This document shows positions 1 through 7,852 of a stretch of DNA of 44,777 nucleotides, one piece after another. Each line of letters opens with the position of its first letter. Within the stretch, counting starts at the first letter, position 1. The position numbers and the translations under genes are program-made. This stretch comes from Burkholderiales bacterium (GTDB taxonomy: Bacteria > Pseudomonadota > Gammaproteobacteria > Burkholderiales > SG8-41), in the NCBI GenBank assembly GCA_019749945.1, contig JAIEPF010000013.1, positions 1 through 44,777 on the forward strand, written 5' to 3'. The notes beneath the pieces were generated by a model. It saw nothing but the letters and a program-made list of their open reading frames with translations. It did not search any database and had not been told where the DNA came from.

Positions 1-1
1 T

Positions 2-235
2 CTTCAAGGGAACCTCCTCGGGATAGATTACGAGAAAATTCCACTTCTGGCTGATACTGTTTTACGGGGGGATTACCCCGCCGGGCTACCCCCGGAGATC
101 TTGAAGCACGGAAACCGGACTGGTAGTGACACGCCCTTCGACAAGCTCAGGGCGAACGGATCGGTTTTGGAATGTGGAACGCAAGCCACCGAACCCACCG
201 CCCGGCCCTATAATCACGCCATCATTCGCCAGTAA
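2..235 (+). CDS. C-terminal end of an unidentified protein, cut by the window edge
   Basis: One frame is open from the left edge to TAA at 233-235, giving 77 residues; the other two + frames stop within about 55 bases. The first part reads like a real protein end (GIDYEKIPLLADTVLRGDYP, then AGLPPEILKHGN). I do not recognise the family. Its last third is odd: from about residue 46 it runs through a dispersed 26-base repeat, which supplies the peptide PFDKLRANG, and then through low-quality sequence. The native C-terminus therefore probably lay near residue 40-45 and was extended by repeat insertion. It sits 30 bases before galD on the same strand, so it may belong to the same operon. It could also be a decayed gene end. 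Confidence 0.5.
   Translation, partial: LQGNLLGIDYEKIPLLADTVLRGDYPAGLPPEILKHGNRTGSDTPFDKLRANGSVLECGTQATEPTARPYNHAIIRQ
134..159. repeat. Dispersed 26-bp repeat (CCCTTCGACAAGCTCAGGGC...)
   Basis: The sequence begins CCCTTCGACAAGCTCAGGGC and ends GAACGG. Its internal CCCT...AGGG and TTCG...CGAA parts make it partly self-complementary. From memory, this is a repeat scattered through many proteobacterial genomes, often between genes. Only one copy is in this window. Here it lies inside the open frame at 2-235. Confidence 0.6.
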
Positions 236-265
236 CGCCGCACAGCGCGGCGAGGAGCAAAACCA

Positions 266-1384
266 ATGCAAACCAAAATCCCCTGCGTCATCATGCGCGG
301 CGGCACCTCCAGAGGCCCCTTCCTCCTCCTCGATGATCTGCCCACCGACGCAGCAACAAGGGATGAAGTACTCTTAGCCATCATGGGCTCCCCCCACGAA
401 ATCCAGATCGACGGCATCGGCGGCTCGCATTCCGTGACCAGCAAGGTCGCGATGATCAGCAAATCCAAACGCCCCGACGCCGATATCGATTATTTTTTCG
501 CCCAGGTGCAGATCCACGAAAAGTTCGTCGACACCAAACCCACCTGCGGCAACATGCTGGTCGCCGTCGGCCCCTTTGCCATCGACGCCGGGCTGGTGCC
601 GGCGCAGGACGGCGAAACGAAGGTGCGCATCCACAGCGTCAACACCGGCGCGCTGGTCGAGGCCATCGTGCAGACCCCCGGCCGCGTGGTGCAGTACGAG
701 GGTGATGCCTCGATAGACGGCGTGCCGGGCACGGCGGCGCCGGTGGGCATCAATTTCAGCGAGGCTATCGGCGCGGTGACCGGCAAGCTGCTGCCCACCG
801 GCAAGCCGCTGGATGTGATCGACGGCATTGAGGTGAGTTGCGTCGATATCGCGATGCCGCTTGTGATGATGCGTGCCGCCGACCTGGGCAAAACCGGTTA
901 TGAAACTGCGGTCGAACTCGACAAGGACCGTGCGCTGATGACACGCATGGAAGGCATCCGCCGCAAGGCCGGTGTATTGATGGGCATGGGTGATGTGTCG
1001 AAAAACGTGGTGCCGAAAATCGCCCTGCTCGCCCCGCCGCGCCAGGGCGGCAGCATCAGCTCGCGTTATTTTGTGCCGGAGACCTGCCACAAGTCGCATC
1101 CGGTCACCGGCACGGTGTGTATCAGCGCCGCCTGCGCGATTCCCGGCACCATTGCCGCGCAGATCGCGCCGCTGAAGGCTGCGCCGCAGGGCATGGTCAA
1201 AATTGAACATCCGTCGGGGATGATCCTGATCGACCTGGATGCGGATTTCAGCAACGGCAAACAGGAACTGCGCCGCGCCGCACTGGTGCGCACCGCGCGG
1301 CGGATTTTTGAGGGCCTGGTCAGCGTGCCGTCGAAAATCTGGGCGGGCAAGTCGGCTTCCAAGCGCGTATCGGTTGCGGCTTGA
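266..1384 (+). CDS. galD: 4-oxalomesaconate tautomerase, PrpF/GalD family
   Basis: A 372-residue protein of the PrpF fold, two diaminopimelate-epimerase-like halves. GalD proteins convert the keto and enol forms of 4-oxalomesaconate in gallate and protocatechuate breakdown; PrpF proteins isomerise 2-methylaconitate. The start MQTKIPCVIMRGGTSRG matches GalD closely. Visible family sites are GGSHSVTSK (Lys60) and PTCGNM (Cys94), where the proposed catalytic Lys and Cys lie. Length fits the family, usually 360-400. The start is supported by AGGAG at 253-257, nine bases before ATG. No galA, galB or galC is visible; any such genes would lie left of the window. The exact substrate (oxalomesaconate, methylaconitate or other) is inferred. 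Confidence 0.8.
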   Translation: MQTKIPCVIMRGGTSRGPFLLLDDLPTDAATRDEVLLAIMGSPHEIQIDGIGGSHSVTSKVAMISKSKRPDADIDYFFAQVQIHEKFVDTKPTCGNMLVAVGPFAIDAGLVPAQDGETKVRIHSVNTGALVEAIVQTPGRVVQYEGDASIDGVPGTAAPVGINFSEAIGAVTGKLLPTGKPLDVIDGIEVSCVDIAMPLVMMRAADLGKTGYETAVELDKDRALMTRMEGIRRKAGVLMGMGDVSKNVVPKIALLAPPRQGGSISSRYFVPETCHKSHPVTGTVCISAACAIPGTIAAQIAPLKAAPQGMVKIEHPSGMILIDLDADFSNGKQELRRAALVRTARRIFEGLVSVPSKIWAGKSASKRVSVAA

Positions 1385-1405
1385 GTTGATGGCTAACTGT
1401 TTTTG

Positions 1406-1497
1406 CAACCACCCACACCCTAGCCCTCCCCCTGAAGGGGAGGGAATCCCAAGGAACTCCTTCCCCTTCAGGGGGAAGGTTGGGATGGGGGTGGTTG
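1406..1497. repeat. Large imperfect inverted repeat between galD and hpnE
   Basis: Arms of about 39 bases face each other. The left arm starts CAACCACCCACACCCTAGCC and the right arm ends GGGATGGGGGTGGTTG. Each arm contains CCCCCTGAAGGGG or its near copy, so each is also a small hairpin. This looks like a dispersed C-rich palindromic element of the REP/MITE-like kind. It would separate galD from hpnE transcriptionally if it folds in RNA. Confidence 0.65.
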
Positions 1498-1525
1498 ACC
1501 CCATGCACACCAATACAACAACCGC

Positions 1526-2800
1526 ATGACCGTCGCCATCATCGGCGGCGGCTACGCCGGCATGGCCGCGGCGGTGGAACTCGCCGCACGCGACATTCCG
1601 GTCACCGTATTTGAAGCCGCCCCCGCGCTCGGTGGCCGTGCACGACTCGTCAGCATCAACGACACCGTGCTCGACAACGGCCTGCATATCCTCATCGGCG
1701 CTTATTCCGAAACGTTGCGCCTGATTGAAAAAGTCACACCGGGACGCGAACATTTTTTGCGGCTGCCGCTGACGCTGAACGTACACCAGCGTTTCAGTCT
1801 GCGCGCCCCCAAACTCCCCGCCCCTTTGCATGTGGCCTGGGCACTGCTGACGGCACAGGGCCTCAGCAGCGCTGACAAACGCGCCGCAGCGCGCTTCATG
1901 CAGGCGATGAAAAAACGTGCTTATCGCCTTGAGCAGGACTGCACAGTGGTCACTTTGCTCGCGGAACATCAGCAAACCATTGATTTAATTTGGTATTTAT
2001 GGGCGCCGCTGTGTATCGCTGCGTTGAATACCCCCATGCAACGCGCTTCGGCGCGGGTATTCCTCAATGTCTTGCGCGACAGTCTCGGCGCGGGCCGTGC
2101 CGCCAGCGACCTGCTGCTGGCGCGGATGGACCTCACCGCGCTGTTTCCCAAACCCGCCGCCGATTTCGTACGGGCGCGCGGCGGGCAGGTCGAAGCCGGT
2201 GCCACGGTTGAGCACATCACGAAGCATGACCGGGGATTCAGCCTGCGGGTGCAAGGCCATCAGCGGCCGTTTGATCAGGTGATCTGTGCCGTCGCGCCGC
2301 ATCGTGCAGCCGACCTGTTGGCGGATATCCCGGCACTCGCCACTGCGCGCCAGCAGATCGCAGCGCTGCAGTACGAACCCATACACTCCATCTGGCTGCA
2401 GTTCGACGGCCGCATAAACCTGCCTGCACCGATGACCGGCCTCGCTGACAGTCCCGCACAATGGCTGTTCGACCGCGAAACCATCTGCGGCCAGCGCGGC
2501 CTGATCGGCGCGGTGATCAGCGCGTCCGAGGAACATATCGGGGAAACACAGGACGCACTGGCGCAGCGCGTGGTCGCCGATATCGCCAAAAATTTCGGGC
2601 CGCTGCCGAAGCTCAAATGGCATCGCGTGATCGCCGAAAAACGCGCGACCTTCAGTTGCACGCCGGACCTCACCCGCCCGGCCAGTATCACCGACTGCAA
2701 AAACTTTTTTCTCGCAGGGGATTACACCGCCAGCGACTATCCGGCAACGCTGGAAGCCGCGGTACGCAGCGGGATTGCTGCTGCTGGGCTTGTGCGGTAA
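1526..2800 (+). CDS. hpnE: Hydroxysqualene dehydroxylase HpnE (FAD-dependent)
   Basis: A 424-residue FAD amine-oxidase/phytoene-desaturase-like protein. HpnE reduces hydroxysqualene to squalene, the third step of the HpnCDE route that makes squalene from farnesyl diphosphate for hopanoids. The dinucleotide-binding motif VAIIGGGYAGMAAAVELAAR is at residues 3-22, followed by FEAAPALGGRA and the family-typical LDNGLHILIGAY. Near the C-terminus FFLAGDYTASDYPATLEAAV is the FAD-binding signature. Length is normal. ATG 1526 has no strong ribosome site. Notably hpnC and hpnD, usually just upstream, are absent; galD and an inverted repeat stand there instead. Confidence 0.9.
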   Translation: MTVAIIGGGYAGMAAAVELAARDIPVTVFEAAPALGGRARLVSINDTVLDNGLHILIGAYSETLRLIEKVTPGREHFLRLPLTLNVHQRFSLRAPKLPAPLHVAWALLTAQGLSSADKRAAARFMQAMKKRAYRLEQDCTVVTLLAEHQQTIDLIWYLWAPLCIAALNTPMQRASARVFLNVLRDSLGAGRAASDLLLARMDLTALFPKPAADFVRARGGQVEAGATVEHITKHDRGFSLRVQGHQRPFDQVICAVAPHRAADLLADIPALATARQQIAALQYEPIHSIWLQFDGRINLPAPMTGLADSPAQWLFDRETICGQRGLIGAVISASEEHIGETQDALAQRVVADIAKNFGPLPKLKWHRVIAEKRATFSCTPDLTRPASITDCKNFFLAGDYTASDYPATLEAAVRSGIAAAGLVR

Positions 2801-2826
2801 ATCTTGCCTCTCGTCCGCTGCGCAGA

Positions 2827-2861
2827 CCCGGATGGCGGCCTTCAGCCTTATCCGGGCTACG
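2827..2861. repeat. REP-like palindromic sequence
   Basis: CCCGGAT at 2827-2833 pairs with ATCCGGG at 2850-2856 around GGCGGCCTTCAGCCTT, followed by CTACG. The sequence resembles the REP-type palindromes common in proteobacterial spacers. It lies between hpnE and the ETF-QO gene. Confidence 0.5.
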
Positions 2862-2909
2862 TCCGCGCGGGCTATAATCCGTGACAAATCATGAGCATGG
2901 AGTGAGACA

Positions 2910-4556
2910 GTGTCTGAACGCGAAGCCATGGAGTACGACGTCGTCATCGTCGGCGCAGGTCCGGCAGGTCTTGGCGCAGCGATCCGCCTGAAACAACTGG
3001 CGGCGGAGAAAAATCACGAAGTCAGCGTCTGCGTCCTCGAAAAAGGCTCCGAGGTCGGTGCGCACATCCTCTCCGGCGCGGTGATGGATCCGCGGGCGCT
3101 GAATGAACTGATCCCGGACTGGAAGGAAAAGGACGCGCCGCTGAATGCGCCGGTGAGCGAAGACCGTTTCATGTTCCTCACTGAAACCGGTTCCTTCCAG
3201 GTACCCGGTGTTTTGCTGCCGCAGTGCTTCCAGAACCACGGCAACTATGTGGTCAGCCTCGCCAACGTCACGCGCTGGCTGGGCCAGCAGGCTGAAGGTC
3301 TGGGCGTGGAAATATTCCCCGGCTTTGCCGCCGCGGAAGTGCTGTTCGATGACGCCGGTCGGGTCAAGGGAGTGGCCACCGGCGACATGGGTGTGGGCCG
3401 CGACGGCCAGCCGACAGAGGCCTTTCAGCGCGGCATGGAATTACATGCCAAATACACCTTCTTTGCCGAAGGCTGCCGCGGTCACCTCGGCAAACAGCTG
3501 CAGGAAAAATTCAAACTGCGCGACGGTGCCGATCCGCAGGTCTACGGCATCGGCCTGAAGGAGCTGTGGGAAATCAAGCCGGAAAAACACCAGCCCGGCC
3601 TGGTCATCCACACCGCCGGCTGGCCCCTGCAAAGCGACACCTACGGCGGCTCCTTCTGTTATCACCTCGAAGACAACCTGCTCGCCATCGGTTTTGTCGT
3701 CGGCTTGGGTTACAGCAATCCGTATTTGAGCCCGTACGAGGAATTCCAGCGTTACAAGACCCACCCCGCGATCCGCACTTTTCTCGAAGGCGGCAAACGT
3801 ATTGCCTATGGCGCTCGGGCGATCAACGCCGGCGGCCTGCAGTCATTGCCCAAGCTGGTCTTCCCCGGCGGCTGTCTGATCGGCGACGACGCAGGTTTTC
3901 TCAATGCCTCGCGCATCAAGGGCAGCCATGCCGCGATCAAGTCCGGCATGCTGGCGGCGGAAGCGGCGTTTACTGTGCTGCAAGCCGGCACGGGCGCCGA
4001 GCTCGACGCCTATCCTGTGGCCTTCAAGTCGAGCTGGCTGCATGAAGAACTTTACCGCGCACGCAACTTCAAGCCGTGGATGAGCAAGGGGCTCTACACC
4101 GGCACGCTGATGGTCGGCATCGACCAGGTGCTGTTCCGCGGCAAGGCGCCATGGACCCTGCACCACCATCATGCCGACCACGAAACGCTGAAGCGCAAGA
4201 GCGAATGTGAACCGATCATTTATCCCAAACCCGACGGCGTGATCAGCTTTGACCGCCTGTCCTCGGTGTTCATCTCCAACACCAACCACAACGAAGACCA
4301 GCCGGTGCACCTGACACTGAAGGACGCGTCGGTGCCGGTCAACGTCAATCTCGAACTCTACGACGCGCCGGAGCAGCGTTACTGCCCGGCGGGGGTCTAC
4401 GAGATCGTGCGCAATGATGACGGCTCCAACCCGCGCCTGCAGATCAACGCGCAGAACTGCGTGCACTGCAAGACCTGCGACATCAAGGACCCGACGCAGA
4501 ACATCGTCTGGGTCACGCCCGAGGGCGGCGGCGGGCCGAATTATCCGAACATGTAA
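2910..4556 (+). CDS. Electron transfer flavoprotein-ubiquinone oxidoreductase
   Basis: A 548-residue membrane-associated FAD and [4Fe-4S] protein that takes electrons from reduced ETF and gives them to ubiquinone. It is the exit for electrons from acyl-CoA dehydrogenases. The N-terminus [20 protein letters not shown] binds FAD. The ubiquinone/membrane-type middle region includes [20 protein letters not shown]. The iron-sulfur ligands are Cys492, Cys517, Cys520 and Cys523 ([13 protein letters not shown]), and the family end [15 protein letters not shown] is intact. Start GTG 2910 is chosen because GGAG at 2899-2902 precedes it at good spacing; ATG 2928 is an alternative. No etfA/etfB is in the window. 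The nearby fad locus gives it an obvious user. Confidence 0.95.
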   Translation: MSEREAMEYDVVIVGAGPAGLGAAIRLKQLAAEKNHEVSVCVLEKGSEVGAHILSGAVMDPRALNELIPDWKEKDAPLNAPVSEDRFMFLTETGSFQVPGVLLPQCFQNHGNYVVSLANVTRWLGQQAEGLGVEIFPGFAAAEVLFDDAGRVKGVATGDMGVGRDGQPTEAFQRGMELHAKYTFFAEGCRGHLGKQLQEKFKLRDGADPQVYGIGLKELWEIKPEKHQPGLVIHTAGWPLQSDTYGGSFCYHLEDNLLAIGFVVGLGYSNPYLSPYEEFQRYKTHPAIRTFLEGGKRIAYGARAINAGGLQSLPKLVFPGGCLIGDDAGFLNASRIKGSHAAIKSGMLAAEAAFTVLQAGTGAELDAYPVAFKSSWLHEELYRARNFKPWMSKGLYTGTLMVGIDQVLFRGKAPWTLHHHHADHETLKRKSECEPIIYPKPDGVISFDRLSSVFISNTNHNEDQPVHLTLKDASVPVNVNLELYDAPEQRYCPAGVYEIVRNDDGSNPRLQINAQNCVHCKTCDIKDPTQNIVWVTPEGGGGPNYPNM

Positions 4557-4598
4557 CCTGGCCGCCGGCCGGTGACCGGCGACCGGCGACGGCAAACA

Positions 4599-6143
4599 AT
4601 GAAAATCCTCTACGGACTGATGGCCTTCATCTACCGGCGTCCGGTACAGCTGGTGCTGTCGGTACTGATGACGCTCGTCCTCGGCGGGATGCTGATCGTC
4701 ACCATCCAGTTCACGCTGTTCGACCTGCAGTGGCTGACCTTTCTCGGCGGCATCCTGTTCGCCGCCATCCTGTCGCTCGCCAGCCAGGCTTCGAAATCGG
4801 AATGGGTGGTCACACGCCGCACACGGCAGCTGGAGCGGACCAGGGAGCTGCTCGACCTTGAAAAAAAACGCGCGCAGCTCGCCGAAAATTCGCTGCAGGT
4901 GGCCGATGACCGCTCAAGGATGATCCATGACCTGCTGCCGAACCCGCTGCTTTACGTGGATCGCGACTTGCGCATCCGCCAGCACAACCGCAGCTTCCTC
5001 AAGCTCACCGACTGGCCGGCCGACCGCATCGACGGCCAACTGCTGCGTGACGTCGCTCCGCGGGAATATCCGATGCTGCTGCCGCGCTTCCACGAAACGC
5101 TGGCCGGATCGATGGTCAGTTACAGCATGGCATGGTCGGCCGCGGACGGCAGTTCTGCGAACTACCTTGTCAAGCAGGTGCCCTATCCGCCGGGGGTCCA
5201 GCATGCGACGGGTTTCTATATTCTGATGCTGCAGGAACAGGCCGGCGCGGCGGTGGCGAGCGTCGCGGCGCCTGTCGCCGAAGCCGCCGCTCCGGCAGCG
5301 CCCCTTTCAATGCCGCGCGCGGCGATCACCGGTGATTCCGGGGAGACGCTGTATTTGCATTCGCTCAGCGACCAGCTGGCCGGCGACGATCCAAAAGCCA
5401 AGCTGGTCCGCGCCCTGGAACGCGACGATTTTCTGCTGTTTGCGCAGAAAATCCTGCCACTGCGCGACTATCCATTCGAACACGGCTGTTTCGAGATCCT
5501 GCTGCGCCTGCGCGAGGAAGAGGACAACCTGCTGCCGCCCGGAGGATTCATCCCGATCGCCGAACGTTACGGCATGACCGAGGAGATCGACCGCTGGGTG
5601 GTACGCAACGTGATTGCCTGGTCGATCAAGCGGCAGCAAACCGATCCCGACTGGGTGGTACCGCTGTTCTGCATCAACCTGTCGGAGAGCGCGATCAGCA
5701 ATCCGGAATTCGCCCGTTTTGTGCTCGCCGAACTGCGCCGCACCAAGTTCGCGCCGAACCGGCTGTGTTTCGAGGTCGGTGAACTTGAAACCATCAGCAA
5801 TCACAAAAACATCGTGCGTTTCATCGCCGCGCTGAAGCCGGCCGGCTGCCGCTTCACCGCGGATGCCTTCGGCAGCGTCAAGCTGTCATTCACGCACATC
5901 CATGGCCTGGCACTGGATTTCATCAAGATCGACGGCGTGATCATCCAGAACATGTTCAAGACACCCGCCGACCTGATGAAACTGCGCGCCATCGTCGGCG
6001 TCTGCCAGAAGCTCGGCTTGCGCACCATCGCCGAGTTTGTCGAGGACGACCGCACGCTGGAAAAACTGCGCGAACTGGGTATTGACTACGCCCAGGGCTT
6101 CGGCATCGCCCGCCCCGGGCCGATCATCGACCAGATCCGCTGA
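4599..6143 (+). CDS. Membrane PAS protein with a degenerate EAL domain
   Basis: 514 residues. Two hydrophobic segments (about residues 10-55) are followed by a charged coiled coil (about 70-110), a PAS-like region (about 110-210), an Ala-rich linker and a C-terminal EAL-type domain (about 255-510). EAL proteins hydrolyse cyclic-di-GMP. Here EAL reads EIL, and Asn (CINLSES), Glu (CFEVGELE), Lys (IKIDG), Glu (TIAEFVED) and Gln (YAQGFGIARP) are kept. DDFGTG, however, reads ADAFGSV, so the second metal-binding Asp is Ala. No GGDEF domain is present. It may bind c-di-GMP or act as a scaffold rather than an enzyme. GTG 4572 is in frame, but ATG 4599 begins the natural membrane segment. The gene is convergent with the next one. 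Confidence 0.8.
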   Translation: MKILYGLMAFIYRRPVQLVLSVLMTLVLGGMLIVTIQFTLFDLQWLTFLGGILFAAILSLASQASKSEWVVTRRTRQLERTRELLDLEKKRAQLAENSLQVADDRSRMIHDLLPNPLLYVDRDLRIRQHNRSFLKLTDWPADRIDGQLLRDVAPREYPMLLPRFHETLAGSMVSYSMAWSAADGSSANYLVKQVPYPPGVQHATGFYILMLQEQAGAAVASVAAPVAEAAAPAAPLSMPRAAITGDSGETLYLHSLSDQLAGDDPKAKLVRALERDDFLLFAQKILPLRDYPFEHGCFEILLRLREEEDNLLPPGGFIPIAERYGMTEEIDRWVVRNVIAWSIKRQQTDPDWVVPLFCINLSESAISNPEFARFVLAELRRTKFAPNRLCFEVGELETISNHKNIVRFIAALKPAGCRFTADAFGSVKLSFTHIHGLALDFIKIDGVIIQNMFKTPADLMKLRAIVGVCQKLGLRTIAEFVEDDRTLEKLRELGIDYAQGFGIARPGPIIDQIR

Positions 6144-6147
6144 CGCG

Positions 6148-6756
6148 TCAGCCGCCGAGCAGGCCTTTTTTCAGGTTGCCGTCCGCGGGTTTGTCTCCGA
6201 GCCAGATGCGCAGCAGTGCCCGGCTGAAATCCTCGCCGGCAATCGTCGCCTTGGCATCGCCGTTGATGCTGATCCGGGCGCCGGTGCCCGGCAGGAAGTC
6301 GATGATGATCACATCACCGGCCCTGGCGATTTTCACGGCATCGAACACCGCGCGCAGCTGTTTCACCCGCGCCTCAAGCTTCGGCAGTTCCTCCGCGGCG
6401 GTGTTGTTCTTCAGCCCGTCCTCGAGCGCCTCGGCGAACTGATCGGCGGGCAATTCACGCAGCATGTGCAGCGCGATGCGTTTGGCGCCGGCATCATTGA
6501 TGATGGCGCCGGCCGCGGCGGATTTTTTCGCCAGGCTTTTCTCCAGGTACAGCGCACCGACATACACCCGGAACATGAAGCGCGAACGCAGGCCGGTGCC
6601 GTTCAGCAGCAGTTCCGCGCCGGCCTCGCTGATCCGCGCGCTGTCCGGCACCTTGACCCCTTCGAATTCGGCGGCGGGTGCCGCCAGTGGCAGCAGCGCC
6701 AGAACGGAGCATGTGATTAGTGATATAAGTATTTGTTTTAATTGATATTTTTTCAT
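6148..6756 (-). CDS. Periplasmic chalcone-isomerase-like protein
   Basis: 202 residues. A cleavable signal peptide (about 1-28, ending LAAPAAEFEG) precedes a chalcone-isomerase-like domain of the bacterial secreted type. Typical features are FEGVKVPDSA, LNGTGLRSRFMFRVYVGALY and the late NLKKGLLG end. The bacterial members have no proven isomerase activity and their role is unknown. ATG 6756 has a strong ribosome site, GGAGGAG, four bases upstream on the minus strand. The first codons are extremely AT-rich because they coincide with a 20-bp motif that recurs elsewhere in this window. Its 3' end faces the EAL gene with a 4-base gap. Confidence 0.75.
   Translation of the reverse strand: MKKYQLKQILISLITCSVLALLPLAAPAAEFEGVKVPDSARISEAGAELLLNGTGLRSRFMFRVYVGALYLEKSLAKKSAAAGAIINDAGAKRIALHMLRELPADQFAEALEDGLKNNTAAEELPKLEARVKQLRAVFDAVKIARAGDVIIIDFLPGTGARISINGDAKATIAGEDFSRALLRIWLGDKPADGNLKKGLLGG
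6724..6743. other. Recurrent 20-bp AT-rich motif, copy A
   Basis: The + strand reads TATAAGTATTTGTTTTAATT. It lies inside the first codons of the chalcone-isomerase-like gene, coding on the minus strand for part of MKKYQLKQILIS, and 40-60 bases beyond the EamA stop codon. Related copies stand at 19787, 28212, 34610 and 42442. Function unknown. Confidence 0.55.
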
Positions 6757-6784
6757 TACTCCTCCATGGCATCAAAGCCCGTCA

Positions 6785-7834
6785 TTAATGGCTGTGCTGG
6801 TGATGGGTATCGGGAAAATGCGGGTGTTTGTGGGTCAGCGGCTGGTGGGTGTGCAGATGGCGGTGTCTGGTGCCGGGCGCCACCGGGATGTCGTGTTCGT
6901 GCTGATGGTGTTCATCATGCACGTGTTCATGATCATGTGTCATGGCCTCGTGCACATGTTCGTGTTCATGACGTTCGGTCAGGTGCAGCCAGAGGCCCAG
7001 CGCCATCAGGCCGCCGGCCGCCAGCAGCGGCAGCGTCACCGGCTCCCCCATCATGACGGCCAGCAAGGCGCCGAAAAAAGGCGCAATCGAAAAATAAGCG
7101 CCGGTGCGCGCGGTGCCGAGATGGCGCAAACCGACCACGAACAACACCAGGCTCAGGCCGTAGGCGAACAAACCCACGCTCATCGCAGCGGCCAGGTTCA
7201 GCGGCGCCGGCAGTTGCGCACCCAGCGCGAATGCCAGCGTCAGATTGACGCTGCCGGAGACCAGCCCCTTCACCGAGGCAATCCAGGTGGCATCGGCCAG
7301 CGCGATCTTGCGCGTCAGGTTGTTGTCGATGCCCCAGGCAAGACAGGCGCCGAGCACCGCCAGCGTCGGCCAAAGTCCCGCGAATTCCGCCGCACCCGGC
7401 CAGCTCAGCACCAACGCGCCGGCGACGATGGCTGCCATGCCGAGGACGATGCGCCGGTCGCAGTTTTCCCTGAACACGAACCACGCCAGTAACGCCGTGA
7501 ACACGCCCTCGGCATTCAACAGCAGCGAGGCGCCGGATGCCGGCATGCCGGTCAGCCCGATCATCAGCAGCACCGGGGCAATGATGCCACCGGCGAGGAT
7601 GGCGCCGGAGAACCAGGCGACCTCATTCCGGGAAATGCGTACTGCCGGCGCATGAATCAGCCGGCGATACAGCGCAAGCCCCAGCCCTGAACCCAGATAG
7701 AGCAAGCCAGCCAGCAGCCAGGGACTGACGGCATCGAGGAGCAGTTTCGCAAGAGGGGTGCCCGCGCCGAACAACAAGGCCGCACCGAGCGCTGCCGTGA
7801 CACCCGGCCGCATCAAACTTTCGCTCCGCTTCAT
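6785..7834 (-). CDS. EamA/DMT-family transporter with a long His-rich tail
   Basis: 349 residues. The first ~280 form a ten-helix drug/metabolite transporter of the EamA type, with two repeats of five helices (LFGAGTPLAKLLL near the start, FGALLAVMMGEPVTL late). The substrate is not predictable. The last 66 residues hold 24 histidines, mixed with Asp and Glu (for example HEHEHVHEAMTHDHEHVHDE). Such a cytosolic tail could bind Zn, Ni, Co or Cu, so metal-linked transport or sensing is possible but is inference. The start lies 18 bases after fadA's stop on the same strand, so it may be co-transcribed. ATG 7816 is an alternative start. Confidence 0.85.
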   Translation of the reverse strand: MKRSESLMRPGVTAALGAALLFGAGTPLAKLLLDAVSPWLLAGLLYLGSGLGLALYRRLIHAPAVRISRNEVAWFSGAILAGGIIAPVLLMIGLTGMPASGASLLLNAEGVFTALLAWFVFRENCDRRIVLGMAAIVAGALVLSWPGAAEFAGLWPTLAVLGACLAWGIDNNLTRKIALADATWIASVKGLVSGSVNLTLAFALGAQLPAPLNLAAAMSVGLFAYGLSLVLFVVGLRHLGTARTGAYFSIAPFFGALLAVMMGEPVTLPLLAAGGLMALGLWLHLTERHEHEHVHEAMTHDHEHVHDEHHQHEHDIPVAPGTRHRHLHTHQPLTHKHPHFPDTHHQHSH

Positions 7835-7852
7835 GGCTGGGCCAGTGGCCGC

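Noticed and set aside
374..1975. 533-codon open frame on - across galD and hpnE
   Set aside because: Antisense to two clear enzymes and to the inverted repeat between them.
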